DNA from: Pachyseris speciosa
Lineage: Eukaryota; Cnidaria; Anthozoa; Scleractinia; Pachyseridae
NCBI GenBank assembly: GCA_016490735.1
Contig: JAEMWC010000047.1
Span: 1,665,001-1,729,000 of the forward strand
DNA: 64,000 bases
Reading direction: 5' to 3'
This document shows, piece by piece, positions 9,490 through 24,400 of this stretch (its first letter is position 1; every line of letters starts with the position of its first letter). Below the pieces are notes generated by a model. The model was not told the origin of the DNA, searched no databases, and saw only the letters and a program-made list of their open reading frames with translations. A program made the position numbers and the translations under genes.

Positions 9490-12400
9490 ATGCGAAAGCT
9501 AAATCTCGGAAAATTGCGATGCTCTTCAGCTTCCCCATCTAACGTTCACTCTTCAAGCCGCTCATCTTCGAAGAACCAATCCCAGGCCACTATTTCAAGT
9601 TTCTTTATTAGCAAGTCGTGTTCGAGTGACAAGACAAACAACGGTGCCTCCAAATCAGCTGCCAAGGTATGGTTTACTACAGCATGTTGTTTGCTACAAA
9701 GGTGCAAGCGCTGTAAATAAGAAAATGGCAATATTTTTAGCCGAGTTCACTCTGAAAATAACTGACCAAGTTTGATTGATTCATAGGCATTCCATTGCCT
9801 TCCTATCCCTCCCCCCCACCACCCCCTCCAACGGAACTCAGGCAGCTCAGCAGTGTACAAACATAGATGCCCCCTTTAGGGGGGTGGTGAGCCCTGAGAC
9901 AATGAACCACTTTGACGATGTCACGCAAAATAACAATTTTTCATATTTTTCACATAAACAAAAAACAACCTCCATTGATCGATTTATCATGCCAGTGAAT
10001 ATGTGAGGTTTCATAAGAATCCGTCACAAACTTGTGGACATATAACATTCCAAACTTGCTAATTTTTACAAAGAAATGTATGCCAGGGGGCAAGTGCTTT
10101 TCCCACAGCATACATTTCTTTGTAAAAATTGGCACATGAGCTATAAATCAGGTGTTGTAATGATTTTCACCAAGGTTAAAGTTTGTATTGCATTTTCTGC
10201 AAATCTGTGGGACCTGGGTTTAAAATGTCTGTGACAACAAGGAACAAAGTTTTGCGGAATAGCAAATTTTGTGATGTTATCGGAAGCACCAAAAGTTGAA
10301 ATTGCAATGTTAAAAAATTGCTAATTTTACAATCCATTGGGTTTATTTTGTCTTGCGTTTGCCATGCACTACTGGTGCAGGAAAAATTGCATTTTGGGGT
10401 TAAATTCTTGCTGTCTGTAACTTGACACCAGTGCCTTTGTTTCCTTTTAAACCAAACCACACAAAAGATGACTAACACTAAACATGACTAACAGAACATG
10501 TTTTCCTTTTTTATATTCAATTCTATCAGAGGACTGCTAGTAATTTATCTTGTGATGAAGACAATGATGGCGGAAGCGCAACAAATTCTAAAAAGCAAAG
10601 AGTATATGTTGATGAATCCGTGCTGCAGGACAGTGAAGACAGGAATCACTTAACACCAACAAACAAGGAAATGTTAAGATCCTCGACATTGGCTAAACTA
10701 AGCTGTTTTAGAAAAGACTCAATTTTGAAAAATGCATCTGACGTCAGTGAACTAGAAGATGTAGAGGTTTCTAGAGAATGCTTCAAAAGCATGATTGTGG
10801 AGAGAGACCATGAAAAATGGTCCATAATAACTGGTGGAAACCAGGAGGATGATGAAGAAATGGACATAAATACTACCGACATTCCGTCAAAACACATTAA
10901 TGTGACTCAATTTGCTTGTACATCTCATCCCTCCTCAAATTCAGTCAGTAAGAACAAAGATGTTACAGACAAAAAGGATACTGACTTTTCAGGGTGCTTA
11001 AATGCCAGGACTAAAACTGCGTATACACCTCTGGAATTACAGTTTCTTGAGGTGAAATCCAAGCACTCTGATGTTCTTTTGTTTGTTGAGTGTGGCTATA
11101 GATACAGATTCTTTGGTCAGGATGCTGAGGTAAGATAGGTGGCAAGTGAATTTTTTAGAGTGGCACTGAATTGACTGAAATAATTTATTGTTCCATGCAG
11201 TAAATGCTATTACATGTACTTACCAGTGGATATAGCCTTTGCACTTTTTTACCATAAAAGCTTTAACTGGGCCACATGAAGTGGATTTTACAAGAGGGAA
11301 TAGGAGAGACTAATTACAAAATCTCGTGCCCCAAAAGGGAGAGGGGGGCTTATTAGAGGGGGGGGGGGGGCGCTATTACAAAAACCAACTTCCAAACGGG
11401 GGCTTATTAGAGAGGGGGGCTTAGTAGACCTTTTGCAGTAAGTCACCATCATAAGCCACAAGGTAATCAATTTTTTGGGCATATATCTTCTCTTTAGTGC
11501 ACCAATATTTGCATTTGTTCTCTCTGATGCAGTTTTCTTAGGCTAATTCTTGCAATCCCAAATGTAATTGCAGTCAACCCACCTTGCTCTTAGGGAGACC
11601 CCTACATACAACACCTAAATTCCTGCTATTATGTACTCTCCCTGTTAAGGACACTAACTTGCAGTCCTGAGGGTACACATCCACAATAAAGGGAGTTAAC
11701 TGTACATGTGATATACATCTTTTACACAGTTTTGGCAAATTATTAGAAATAATGTATTTCTTCCTCCTCTACCAATGACCCTCCCCTCCCCCATTTACTA
11801 TTATTTTATTGATTTACGTAATATGTTACTTACAGATAGCTGCTAAAGAGCTGAACATCATGTGTCATATGGATCATAATTTTAAAACTGCCAGTATTCC
11901 TACTCACAGACTTCACGTCCATGTAAAAAGGTGGGTGAATGCATGCATCATGGGCTGTTTAAGTACCATGCAAGATCTATGTTGTGGAACCAGTAATTTT
12001 CGATTTGTATTGAAAGCATCAGGCTGGCCATTTTCAGACCATTATTTGTCACGCAACAACTGTGATGTTGAGCAATATGAGCTAGATTGCAGGTTAATTA
12101 TCTGGTAACAGGTGTCACTTTGTTGTCACCAAATAACTGTGATTTACAGGCAATCGTCTTCTCGTCAGGTTGGTCAGTAAAGGGTACAAAGTTGGTGTCG
12201 TGAAACAAACAGAAACAGCTGCACTGAAAGCAGCTGGAGACAACAAGAGTAAAGTTTTTACAAGAGAACTGCAGGCACTGTACACAAAGACAACACTAGT
12301 TGGTGAAGGTATCCTTTTTCTCAAACAAGAACAAGGTTAAGTGTGGCAGCCCTTGCAGTAGATTATTAATTCTGAAACAAAAATGATGGGTTGTGTTCCC

Positions 12401-15400
12401 CAATGAGTCCCACATAATTGAAAATTTGATGATAAACAATATCAAAAAAATGTAAAGATGAATGAGACTTTCTTTGAAATCACATCTTGTGCCTGTGGTA
12501 GCAGTGAGAAAGTCTGGATGGATTGCAGATGGCTGAAATGGGTGATGGTCAGTAAACGGTTCTTTGGGAACAGACAGCCCTGATCTCTTTTGCATTGATT
12601 CTTAGGTTTAGTCTATATTTAAGCTGGTTATTTTGAGCATACATGAGGCATGGTAAAATGTCTGAAATCCAGTTTTCTGTATATAAGGTTTCTTTCATAA
12701 CACTGTAATTTGGACTTAATAGTCAATACACTGTAGATATGAAGACAGTAGAAGAGTTGGATGAAGCTGATTCTGTTGACCTGGGTAGTGGGTATCTCAT
12801 GTGTCTGGTTGAAATTTATCAAAAGGACTCTAAACCAAGCAGCAACAGGAGAATCTTTGGTTTAGTGGTAAGTAAGTCTAGAGTTAGGCCAGATTAACGT
12901 GGCAGTTTGGAGAGCCCAAGGTTCTGTTTGTCTTATCACCTAAGAGTATAACAAGTACAGTGCTGTAGTTCCTTAATTTAGTCAGATTTTATCACTTTAG
13001 CTTTTTCTTTTGCATTTTTTTTCTCTTTAGCTTTCTGCTTTGTAAAGCTCTTAAAAAGTTCAGAAATCCACACTATACAGAACTGTGACTGTATGTCAAA
13101 TTATAAATGATTAAAAAAAATCAGTTGAAGATGTTAGGATCCTATTGTTTTAATCCAGTGTAATTAATAGTGGGTAGCTAGACCTTTTTGCACAGCCATT
13201 TATTTTTGCTCTACAGGTCTTATCCCAGCTTTTGCATGGCCATTGATCAGAAATAGTGCTATTGCTTGTATAATTACAGGTTATAGAAAGCTCAGAGTTA
13301 ATGGATGTAGACAATTTTCTTACTGAAGTCACTTTTGTGATGGTTGCATGCCCAGACCATTGTTTGCTGAAGTCTCATAAAAGAATCAAAATTTCATTAA
13401 AACTAAAAATCTGAATTCTGATTTAATTAGAATTCAGGAATTTTAGTTTCAATGAAAGGATGACTCAGCTCTATTTGATTCCCAGGTAAGCTTTATATAC
13501 CACATATATGTTGTACACTGTAGTTGTTCTTTTCCAATTCTATGGTGTAAAACTCTGGTATGTGATGACAATACTGACTCTGACATAGACAGTTCTGACA
13601 TAGACAGTTGCTTCTGGGCCACCTCAGTGGGGTACAAGAGATCATGCTTCTGTGTCACACCCACTTGACTCTGTCAAAATAATACTTCACAGTTTACACT
13701 AACCAAGGGTTTTCCTTGTCGGCCAGTGACCAGCAATTTTTGCTGCCTGTGAACAGCTCTGTCGCCAACAATAATATTGTACAATAAAGAATCCTTGCTG
13801 TCATTAATTTTCTGTCTTAAAACAAAATAAATGACCTAGATGGTTGCACCTTTTGCCCTCCATTGGGAACTAACTCACCCACTAATCTCCGCCTGCTTTG
13901 CTCAAGTCAACCACAACTTTATTTGAAAAGGAAAACCCTGCTAACCACATTAAGCAGCATTTTCTATTTTTTCTGATCTTGCACCAGGCTGTTCAACCTT
14001 CAACTGGGGATGTTGTGTATGATGAATTTGAAGATGGGCCTAGTTTTACTGAGCTGGAAACTCATTTGGAACACATCAGTCCTGAGGAATTACTCCTTCC
14101 AGAATCTGTCACTGTTTTAATGGATAATTTCATCAGGGATTACATATCAAGGGTACAGAGGTATGTTGTAGAGAATTAAGCTTGTCTCGTTCATGTGTTG
14201 AAACCATGTTTCCTTGGTTGAGCAAGTGAAGTATGTAGTAGTTAGTGTGTCCAAGTTAATCGTAAGGGGAAAGCGAGGTTGATTGGTTAAAGCTTTGGAC
14301 TGAATTCTGGAGTATTCTGGTTTAAATTACATTCTGAGCACAAGAATCATGGTAGCCAAGTTCAGTTCCTCGATCTCACGTGTAAAATAGCCAACCAGTT
14401 CACCTCCTGCGTTTTGGGAATCTTAACCTGTTATGTTCCATTTGTAAGGGGCTGATGTGTGTGTGGGTGGCAGCATTCCTTCCCAATCATTCTTTGCTAA
14501 GGGAATGAATGAATGCAGTTAGCTAGTCCAGGCATTTTAGCTACAATGGAGGGACATTCTCGGGACACTTCTTCCCCACCCTCCCTCCCGCTTAAAGGAG
14601 CACTGTCACCGAGATTTCTGCTGGTTTTGGTTCAGTTCTGCCAAAATTACTGCCTTTTACCCCTTATCATGCAAAAAATGCTCCTACAGAATCAGCAAGA
14701 TGAATTCCAATGAAACTTTAGAAGGGAGAGCTAACTTTAATAATTTTGGGGGTGATTTTTCAATGCATAGCTTGAAAGTTTGAAAAAACTGGCAAGTTTT
14801 TACAAATTTCAATCCATTTCCATCCTCGTCATCTTAGATGGAATACTGGAGTTTATAGTGTCAATGAAGTACTTAAGTCTTTGGCAACAAAACTAGACCA
14901 TTATTTTAAGGTTTCCACTGATGCATTGGCAGTTTTAAGCCTTTTAAAGTGATGGTACAATAGCGTTGACACTGCCCCTTTAAGTTTTAGTGAAATTAGT
15001 CCATGGAGAGCACAAAATAAGGTTTCAACATTGGCTTGTCAGGGGCCAGGGGACTAAAACAAAGAGTACATGTACATGGAGTGAGCACATTACTGTTATA
15101 AGGATAGAAGTATGTGAGTCCAACAAGTGTCTCAAGGTCTTAAAGTTATGAGCCATATTGGGTTTCAAAGAGTAAACTGTGTTTCCCATGAAAAAGCAAA
15201 TCTCAAACAGTGGTCAAACCTGAAAATCTATGCTCTAGATCTGAAAAAAATCTGTTCTTAGATCTCTTGTCTGGCAGAATTCTTACCCCATTATTCTCAA
15301 TGTCATTGTCATCATCACCATTATCATGAATCTGTTTCTCCCAGTATAGAATTTGGCTGTATGTTCATTGTCAGGTTGCTGTGCTGTCTGCTGCTGCAGT

Positions 15401-18400
15401 CAGTCTCTTACTGCCCATTAGACATTGTGTCATTGATTTTTAACTGTTACAGTATTTTTCCATTCCAGACCAGAAGATAGCATCAGAGTAGAAAGAATGC
15501 CTGATCGACTGTTCGATCACGTGGCAGCTCTGAACCACATCACTAAATTTTATGATGAGCAAAAACCCACAAGAAATGAGGAGTTGTGTAACATAAACAT
15601 CGCAAGAGAATTTCATTTACAAAATCAACAGGAGACACGCCCAGCCTTGGAAATACTCGTCAGTCTACCTAAATCAGTGCAGACATGTTTTGCGGCACTT
15701 ATTCAATACCTTAAAGACTTCAAGCTGGAAAAAATACTTAGGTTAACAAGGTAATGCCTTTGAAACGGATGCTTTGCTCACTGTCATCAGGTAAACGCTC
15801 TGGGACGGTCGTAACAAGTACAGTGTAGAATGAAGTTCTCTTTTTTGTAACCATCATAGCGACTTTTTTATTGTTGTTTTCAACTTTTTCAGAAACCTTT
15901 TGCGCAATTTTCGTCTTTAGGTAGCTTTGTGTGCATGCTTCGCTCATCAATTCTCTGAGTACGTTTGAAAGTGGTCTTAGATTTGTTGTGGGTTTGTTGG
16001 ACGACAAGCAGCAGCTGAAAGCATGTTAGAAAATTCAATTCGAATATGTGTGTTAAAACTGAATAGAGGCGTGAGATGCCACAAGGTCAAACTCATGCCC
16101 CTTGGGGCCAGTGACTTTTCACAAATCCTCAGTGAGGATTTTTAAAGGAGGGGACTGAATAGGGGTCAGCAAATCCGTCGATCCGTGCTAATTTTTCGCA
16201 AAATCCGACAATACGCAGATATTTTTTACAAAAATCCGAATCCGCAGCGTCAAGAAAGCCAACTAGGCACATCGCGAAGTGTTACACGCGAGCGCGAGAC
16301 GCGAAACAAAGAAAGGAAAGACATCCTCGTGCTTGCGCGCGTCCCCATCGCTCTAAGATTAAAATGTTTGCTGCTGACATTTGAAACCTGATGTCATTAG
16401 AGCAGCGTGCATTTTTGTATTTGGGTTACGTTTTAGGTCTTTTCGAATCAATCAAAGGACAGGTTCCCACAGGTCTTCGAAACGTCAAGTTACCATGTTT
16501 AAAACAGTATAGCGAAATCTAAGGTTTAATTCCCACCATGACCACTGTTTTGTAATCATTAAAGAAATCTAATGTCAAGACAACAGAAGTCTCGTAGTAT
16601 AAAACATAGCAATCCGTTTGAACCTCATATGCTCGTGTAGTTTCACTACGCTTTTCCAATTGCTGGAATCGACGCAGCACCGAAAGTTGTTTTTATGAAG
16701 GAAGTTATCGCCTTTGGCACCTTCTCGGTAAAAAATGCGACGAAATCAATGGTCTTTGTCTCAATGACCTGACCCTCCATGTTGACCGTGCCTATGGTAC
16801 ACGTGGTGGTGAGGACAATGGCTTTTTGTCTGGCCAGAAGCCGAGATCCTGTGGTCCTAGGGGTCCTAGAGTTCTGGAGTCCTATTACATCGTAGGTGAA
16901 AGATGTGTTAGCCCTTTAACTACCAAGCATTTTGCCGAAAAACACCTTTTGAAGCTTGTCCAGCCATTTTCTGGCCAGAATCCAGTCAAAAAGAATCAAA
17001 ACTGCCCAAAACTCTGTTTGCTGGTGGAGCTCCTCGCGCCCTTCTGTCCCTGATGATATTAGCTTTCCAAGTTCGGTCATGCATAGGGTTGAAAAGTTTC
17101 ACTGCCCCATCTCGTTCTACCTTTCGCTTTTCTTGTCTCGCTTTCTTTTTCTCTTACTGGACATTTTCTTTCGGTGGGAAACGATTTGTAGAAAACGTTT
17201 AGGATCATAGGATTAGGTGGAAGGAAGTGCAGGTGGGTAGTGGAACAATATTTTCATTCAAATTTTTGGCTCAACGTCACATGTTTTTTTTTCGTGTTTT
17301 CTCTGGCCTGTTTGACGGAATCGTGCTCATTCAGGTATGGTTCGAAAGACCCATTCCCCCTACACATGCTACATGTAAAAGTTGTCCATGAGCATTAAAT
17401 CTGATGATGTCACAAGAGGTACAAGGACGTGGTTCTGCGCGGCCGGTTTTGGCCAGTATGGTAGTCAATGGTACTCGATTTGGCATCTTATGGGCAAATT
17501 ACGTTGTTTTATGCTGAAAGGTGGATCTTTTTTTCAGAAAATTGTGTCCTTTGCTTAATCTAGTCTAGTTCTAAGGTCAAGCAGAAGAAAATTGAAACAG
17601 ACCGCCAAGTTAAATTCCGCGATCCCCACTTCAAAACAAACAAAATCCATAATCCACGCTGAAGTATTGAAGAAATCCGTGATCCGCTGAGCGTTCAAAA
17701 TCCGCCAATCCGCAAAATGTATCCTCAAAATCCGAAATCCGAGTAGTTTTTATTGCCAAATCCGCCGATCCGCGAACCTATTCGCCCCCCTCTTAAAGAT
17801 TCACTGGCCCCAAGGGGCATGGGTTTGACCTCGTGGCATCTCACGCCTCTATTCAGTTTTAACATACATATAACATGTCAAGAGAAAAATAAGAGTGAGT
17901 CTACTGTTTCTTTGTAGTCTACTTTGCAGGGAAATTGTATGAAACTTTAGACTGTGTAACACTGTCCTTGGAGAACAATGATGCCTATATTCTGTACATT
18001 TTAGTAACTTTTGCAAGTTTTCCATCCAAAACAAGTTCTTAAAGCTGAGTGGTCAAACTCTACGACACTTGGAGATATTCAAGAATCAGGTATGAAAATC
18101 AAATTTCTATATATTTGAATTGTGTTCCCAGTAAGCTACCAATTTTGATCTTTATGTATTGTTAACAATTGCTTATGGGTGTTCTCTTATGGTAACTTTC
18201 CTGTTGTTGTTGTTTTTTTAGTCATAAGTAAGTAAGTAAGAACTTTATTATTATGTCAAAATCGCTAGCGTGCAATGTGCACTAATTGGGGACACGTAGC
18301 TACAATTAGTTATCAAATAAATAGAATATGAAATATATGTACATGTGTATTTGTTGAATAAACAGTGAGTCATGCATTAAAATCAACTATGAAATATATT

Positions 18401-21400
18401 TACATATGTATTTATTAAATAGGCAATGAATCGTGCATTAACTGAAGATCAGTTGTTAGTTGTTACATCAAAAACAGTCTTTACAAGTATAATCCAGCAG
18501 GCTTGTAAAATTAACCTTTTTCGTTCAATTATCCTTGAAATGTTCAGACTTACTTCGACCTTCTAACGAGCGCCCATGAAATTATCATTCATATCCCCAC
18601 CCCCCTTCCCAGCCCGACTGATTAAAACAGCCTTTCAAACATATTTAAGGTGTTTTTCTTCTCTCATTCACAGTTTGACACGTACGTGCACCTGACGTTT
18701 AATATTACTACTTAAGTTGATTTTCTTCTTGGAATTGTTATGTTCTCTCTCTTATTCACAGACTAATGGGAGTGAAAAATCTTCTTTATTCTGGGTCATT
18801 AACCACACAACTACAGCGTTTGGCCGGAGGCTCTTGAAGAAATGGATTTCACAGCCACTGCGCAATGTCAGGTAAGCAACCAATTACTGCCTGAGGTCCC
18901 ATCCCCGCCAGAAACATGTTGCTTTGTTGTGTTAATTGCTTGATAATTCACTGTGGAGTTAGCTTGTCCAAATGTGTTGGCAGATTGCGGTGGTATCAAC
19001 TTGTAAGCCGTTTACAGCATCGAATTAATTTTGGCCTAAACTACACTGGGGTGTCTTTGGAAAAGTGGACACGAAGTTTACCCTCAGGGCAAAAGAACAA
19101 ATGTTTGAAAATGGAGATCCATTCATTTGGTGTTTGCACGGTTGGAAGGAAGAATTAGAGAAGACGAAGACAAGGGGAAGAATCAGTTTTTCAAGATAAG
19201 ATCGGTGAAATATATTGGTACAATATTACAACCGTTAAAATAAGCATTAATCAATGCTTCTGTTATGTCTTATGATCTCTGCCAGTGAGATTGAAGAGAG
19301 ACTGAATGCAGTCACAGCGTTGTGCGGCCCAAATGCGTCATGTCTGTCACCCCTCAAGAGCCTGTTGACTCAGCTGCCAGACTTGGAACGAGGCTTGTGC
19401 ACAATTTACCACAAGAAGGTTTGCTACTTAAAATTATGTGGCCGGAATGATCCGTACGAATAATCCATACTTTACAAAGGCGTACGCATGCACCCTTTCC
19501 ACTCCGTTAGGAACGTGGGGCAAACAGTCACGTGAGTGTTGGTTTCCGTAACCAAGTGAGGCCGGGGAAAGGTAGTCAGCCCAGCGCACAGCCTCCAGAC
19601 AACCCGTAGATGTGTGTAAGGACAGGCCTTGACATGGTAACCAACGCTCCTTGCTCTTTGCAAACAGTGTCAGGGTTCTTTTACGTCCCCTGCAAGTTTT
19701 ACGCGCTGAGGTGAAGGACACAAGACCAACGTCTTGACGTCACTGCCCCGCCAATGACGTGATCACTTGTGCTGAAGCATATGTTAAGCACACAGGCGGC
19801 ATGATCTCACCGTGGTTGTTTTAAGACTCTGGTTTGTGGTCCGGACTCAGTGAAGTTTGAAACCGCGACCTTATTCTCCGCAGTTTGGAGCTTTTGCTAA
19901 GTGAGACAAGTGAGCGGCGGTTAAAAAAGTTCAAACCCTAAGCCTTACGTTATAAGTAGTGTATTGATTAGCTTCATACCCATCAGTGACACACGAGCCA
20001 CAGTTTCTTGTTCTCACCACATTTTGGCATCATCTGTGATCCATTCCTGAACAATCGTGCAGCAATATGTGATCTATATGTTAACTATATAGTTTAAAAA
20101 TATTTTACGTCAGTTAAGGTGACTGTTGATGCTTGATGAAGTTACGCCTTTTTTTGTTTTTTTGTTTATATGTATATATATTTATACCTATTGCAGTGCA
20201 CACCAGCGGAATTTGTTTCAATAACAAAATCCCTTGTGAACATCATGAAGCACATCCAATCAAACCAGGAAATTGCTACAAGTAAATTTGAATCTCCACT
20301 TTTGAGGAGTGTATTCACCGAGGTATGTGGATGGATAACTGAAAAAAGTTGTACAAATAGCAAAATCTCTTGTAAACGCCATCATGCAGGTGCATTCGAT
20401 CCCAGAAGTTGCTGTCAACTAGCAAAATTGAATCTTGTCCTCTGAGAATGTTCTTCAGTGACGAATGTGAACCATTCCTGTCACTGTACATGTATTTGAA
20501 ATTTCATATGCACATTGCAAGACTGATTTCAGAGTCTGTAGTTTGCTACTCGGCCGTTAAGACGTCACAACTTTACTCCCCGATATTTAAAAAGCGCCGG
20601 CCAACCAATATGTTGTTTTATTTGATTATTATCAGGTGCCAAATTATCTGAGTGATGTTGAGCATTTCCTTAGACTTCTGAACGAAAAGGCTGCCAAGTG
20701 AGTAAAGTCTGTAACGAACGTGTTTATTTCGCTGTTCTTTTATTGTAATCGTGTTTTTCTGTGATCGGTGGATAGTTTTATGCGCTTCGTTTGTGATAGC
20801 ATTATTTTTCTTTACGTTACTGTTGTGTAGGGAGGGTGACAAAACCAAGTTGTTTGAGGACAAAACACGGTTTCCTGCAATCATGAAATGCAGTTTGGTG
20901 AGGCCATATTTGCAATTCTGACAGAGCAACTATTTTATCATAGCTCTTAGTTTATGCAGCAGAGTATGAGTACACAGATATCTTCTTGATATGAATTGTA
21001 AAGCGCCGTTGATCTGTGTTTGTAAATGCCGCTATAGAAGTAATGAATTATTATAATTATTATTGACTGGGATGTTTGTTTGTGCAAATAGGAGATTGAA
21101 AGGATTATTGCAGACTTAAAGAGCCATCGTTCTGAGTTTAGGCAGGTGCTGCGGCATCCGTCACTAGATTACTGCTGTGTATCTGGAAATGAGGTATGAG
21201 ACGTTTTGATCGACGCAACGTGAAACGGGGAGGCCTGGGGCTGCAACAATGAATCGATCCATCTCTCCACCGCGATATTTTTTGCCACCATACGAATATC
21301 GATGGTGGACGAAGATTCCGCCGTATTGCCCACTCCAAAAGCGAAAAGGAGACTGGTACTAGTGAAGAATTGTGGGATCGTTTGGGTAGACGGAAGATGA

Positions 21401-24400
21401 TAAACATTTCATTTGCCGGTGTTTTCAAGGCCCGTAGCTTTGCTCCTGTTAAATTTGCTCGACAGAGCAACGCTATACTGGCTTTGAAAAGCCAAAAAAT
21501 GACATGTTTGTCATCGTCCGTCTGCCCAAACGATCCCACAATCCTTCACTATTACCAGTCTCCTTTTCGTTTTTGGAGTGGGCAATTACGATACAACAAG
21601 ATGTATCTTTTTCACCTCTTCCATGCGTTGTCAGGGTACACACGCGCTGACAAATGGAATCTATTGGTTTTTTAGATTGTTTTTTGGACTTTCTTCGGCT
21701 CATGACGTCATTCGTGCGTCTATACTTTAATCGCAAACTCGTCTCGTCCAATGAAAACACGAGGATTACGCCGGCCATTGTATAAATGGCGATATATTAA
21801 CATTCCGGCATCCAAAGATTTCTATTTACCTTCTAATAAGTGTACTAACCCTGATGTGGTAATTTGTAAAAGAGATAGCATACAACCTGCAGTTCGCAAT
21901 TTTCATTTGTCGTTTTTGCGTTCCATGCGATCCAGTCAAGATCGCTACCTTACTAAATACGTGATAATACCGGTCGGGTGTACAGCCTTGTGCATCCTTG
22001 AGCGGAAGAACAAACCAAAGGTATCGTATTGTGATTTGTATATCGAGGTTCATATCGTATGGTGGGACAGTGTATCGTTGAAGGCCTAGAGCGGCCCGTG
22101 TGCAGGGGTGGGTTGTAAATTTTTGCACTTGAACATGGTGTTTTGATCACTTTGGGACAGACATGTAGTTACATGTACGTATATCGGTAAATGTTGTCAA
22201 TTTGTGGTAAATGTTTTCTTTTTCAGTTCTTGATCGAAGTTAAAAATGCAAATTTAAAGATGGTACCTTCTGACTGGATCAAAATTAGCGCGTAAGTTTT
22301 AGCAACTCCAATTCAGCTGTTTCTGTCTAATGACCTAAGCTCCCACGAGTCCCCTGTAGCTCAGTGGTAGTGCATCCAAACTAGTAATCGGCAGACTCAG
22401 AATTCGGAAGCCTTGAAATGTTTAAGCAGAAGTCGAAAAGTAATTAGTTGTTCCTGCTCTTTAAACTCTTCTAGCACCAAACAGGTGTCGAGGTTTAGGA
22501 CGCCATATGTGGAGGAAAAGTTCAAACTGCTGTGCCAGCGGAGGGAACAGCTGTCCATCGCGTCCCATGAGGCCTGGGTGGAATTTCTGTCACTGTTCTC
22601 AGAAGGCTGTTCCAGATATCGCCGTGCTGTGCACTGTATTGCTACCCTTGACTGTCTGTTTTCCTTAGCGGTTGTTGCTAAACAGCCTGGGTTTGTAAGG
22701 TAAAGCAAAACATCGTCTTGCTGTTCAAGCTATTCATTTCTTTCTCAACAACACATTTTCTGCATAATTGTAGGGGAGAATCTTCTTAGCGATTTATAAC
22801 GATCGTGAACTCGAGGGCAAGGAGTGCGTTAGAAACCTGTTGTTAATGCGTAATTGTCTGGGGCAGAGAGGATTTTCAGTTCATCTCTGGCAAAAGCTCA
22901 GAAGATATCTTATACAGCAAGCCAAGCAAATGTATCACGTCTTTTAATCATGATTACCCCGCTTAAAGGGACTCTTTATTAACATAACTCAGTTAATGGA
23001 TGGGTCTTCAAGTCAATACGGGGTAAAACGAATCTCGACCTCCACCATAAGACCAAGACAATACTTTGTGCAGGAACACACAACACATGCAGAGGATGGT
23101 AGGTCTGTGGTCTGTTTGTTCCATAATCCTTTAAGTTTGAACTACTTCATTGCAGACTGAAAGTCACATTTGCCATGGCAATGTGTTATGCAAACGCGGT
23201 ATAAAGGTGCTGGAACGGGAGTCGTCTTGGCATCATCCACACACCCTTTCAGTAGACAATCATTAAGATAAACCATTCAGAAACCAGGGCAATGGTTCGG
23301 TTACCATACAGGAGAGTCGTGTGCTGGTTTAAGAAACTCTAACGTAACTAGCAAGTATAATCAAAGAAGTAAATTTAGATCACGGTGTCTTCCTTTGCAG
23401 GCCTCTTGTGAAAGAGAGTGAAGCTCATATTTACATCAAAGAAGGACGCCACCCAGTGATTGATCATCTGCTGCCGGAAAATGAACAGTTTGTGCCTAAT
23501 GATACACACATGAATGTGAGTCAGTGTTATAGTAGAACGGTTCCCAATTGAGTCCCTTAAAACCTAAACGGAAAGGGATCACATTCTAACCAATCACAAC
23601 GGACAATGAACAACAATGAACCAATCAGAACGCAAAGCACAATCTTGGAAATGGCGCGAAAAAGCGACAAAGGGAAGAGATCATCAGTCATGCGCAGCTT
23701 AAGCAAATACACCATTTTGCTAATGACCAGTTCCTGGTGAATTGTGGGTAGATCTAGTCCTTTGTGGTGGCAAACGGTCAAAATTACAATTTCAAACTAC
23801 GTCCTAAAATGGCCGTTTGCCCCCACAAAGGACTGGATCTACCCACAATTCACCAGGAACTGATCATTAGCAAAATGGTTTATTGGCCAGTTCCCAATTG
23901 GCTTGATAGCTCAGTAGGTAAAGGACTACATCGTTTTCACAAAGGGCATGGGTTCGAATCCCGTTCAAGCCTTCATTTTTTCCAAGTTTTCTTTTGCGGC
24001 TGCCTTTGTTGCCTACACAACTGCTCTTTATTTTTTGTTTCCTCAGTTAAGGTTTGTTAAGCGCCGTAGAACATAACTATATAAATTGTATTTATTTTTG
24101 TATTTATTATTTATTTCGTATAGGTGCATGTGCAAATCACAAGTTACCTTGCTTTTACTTCCAGGTTAATGGAAATCGTTGTATGATAATTACCGGACCA
24201 AACATGGGTGGAAAAAGTTCTTACATCAAACAGGTAGCTTTTAATCAATATCATTTCTTGCACCTTCTATTTCGATTTTTTTTATCAGCAAGGTTATTAC
24301 AAAACTCATCTGCAGTGTTTCAGACGATGAACTTCGCTATTTGAAAAAGCATACTTGGTTTGTTTACTTAAGTGCAAATGAAGCCTTACTCTTCCCCACA

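Noticed and set aside
15738..16007. 89-codon minus-strand ORF after MSH3 exon 7
   Set aside because: No recognised family, overlaps the exon 7 end and the intron, no splice partner found.
21751..22089. 112-codon plus-strand ORF in MSH3 intron 14
   Set aside because: No domain, no splice logic with MSH3, and it runs through repeat-derived sequence.
23557..24060. ORFs of 74 and 98 codons
   Set aside because: Mirror translations of the palindrome at 23710-23878 and the adjacent SINE.
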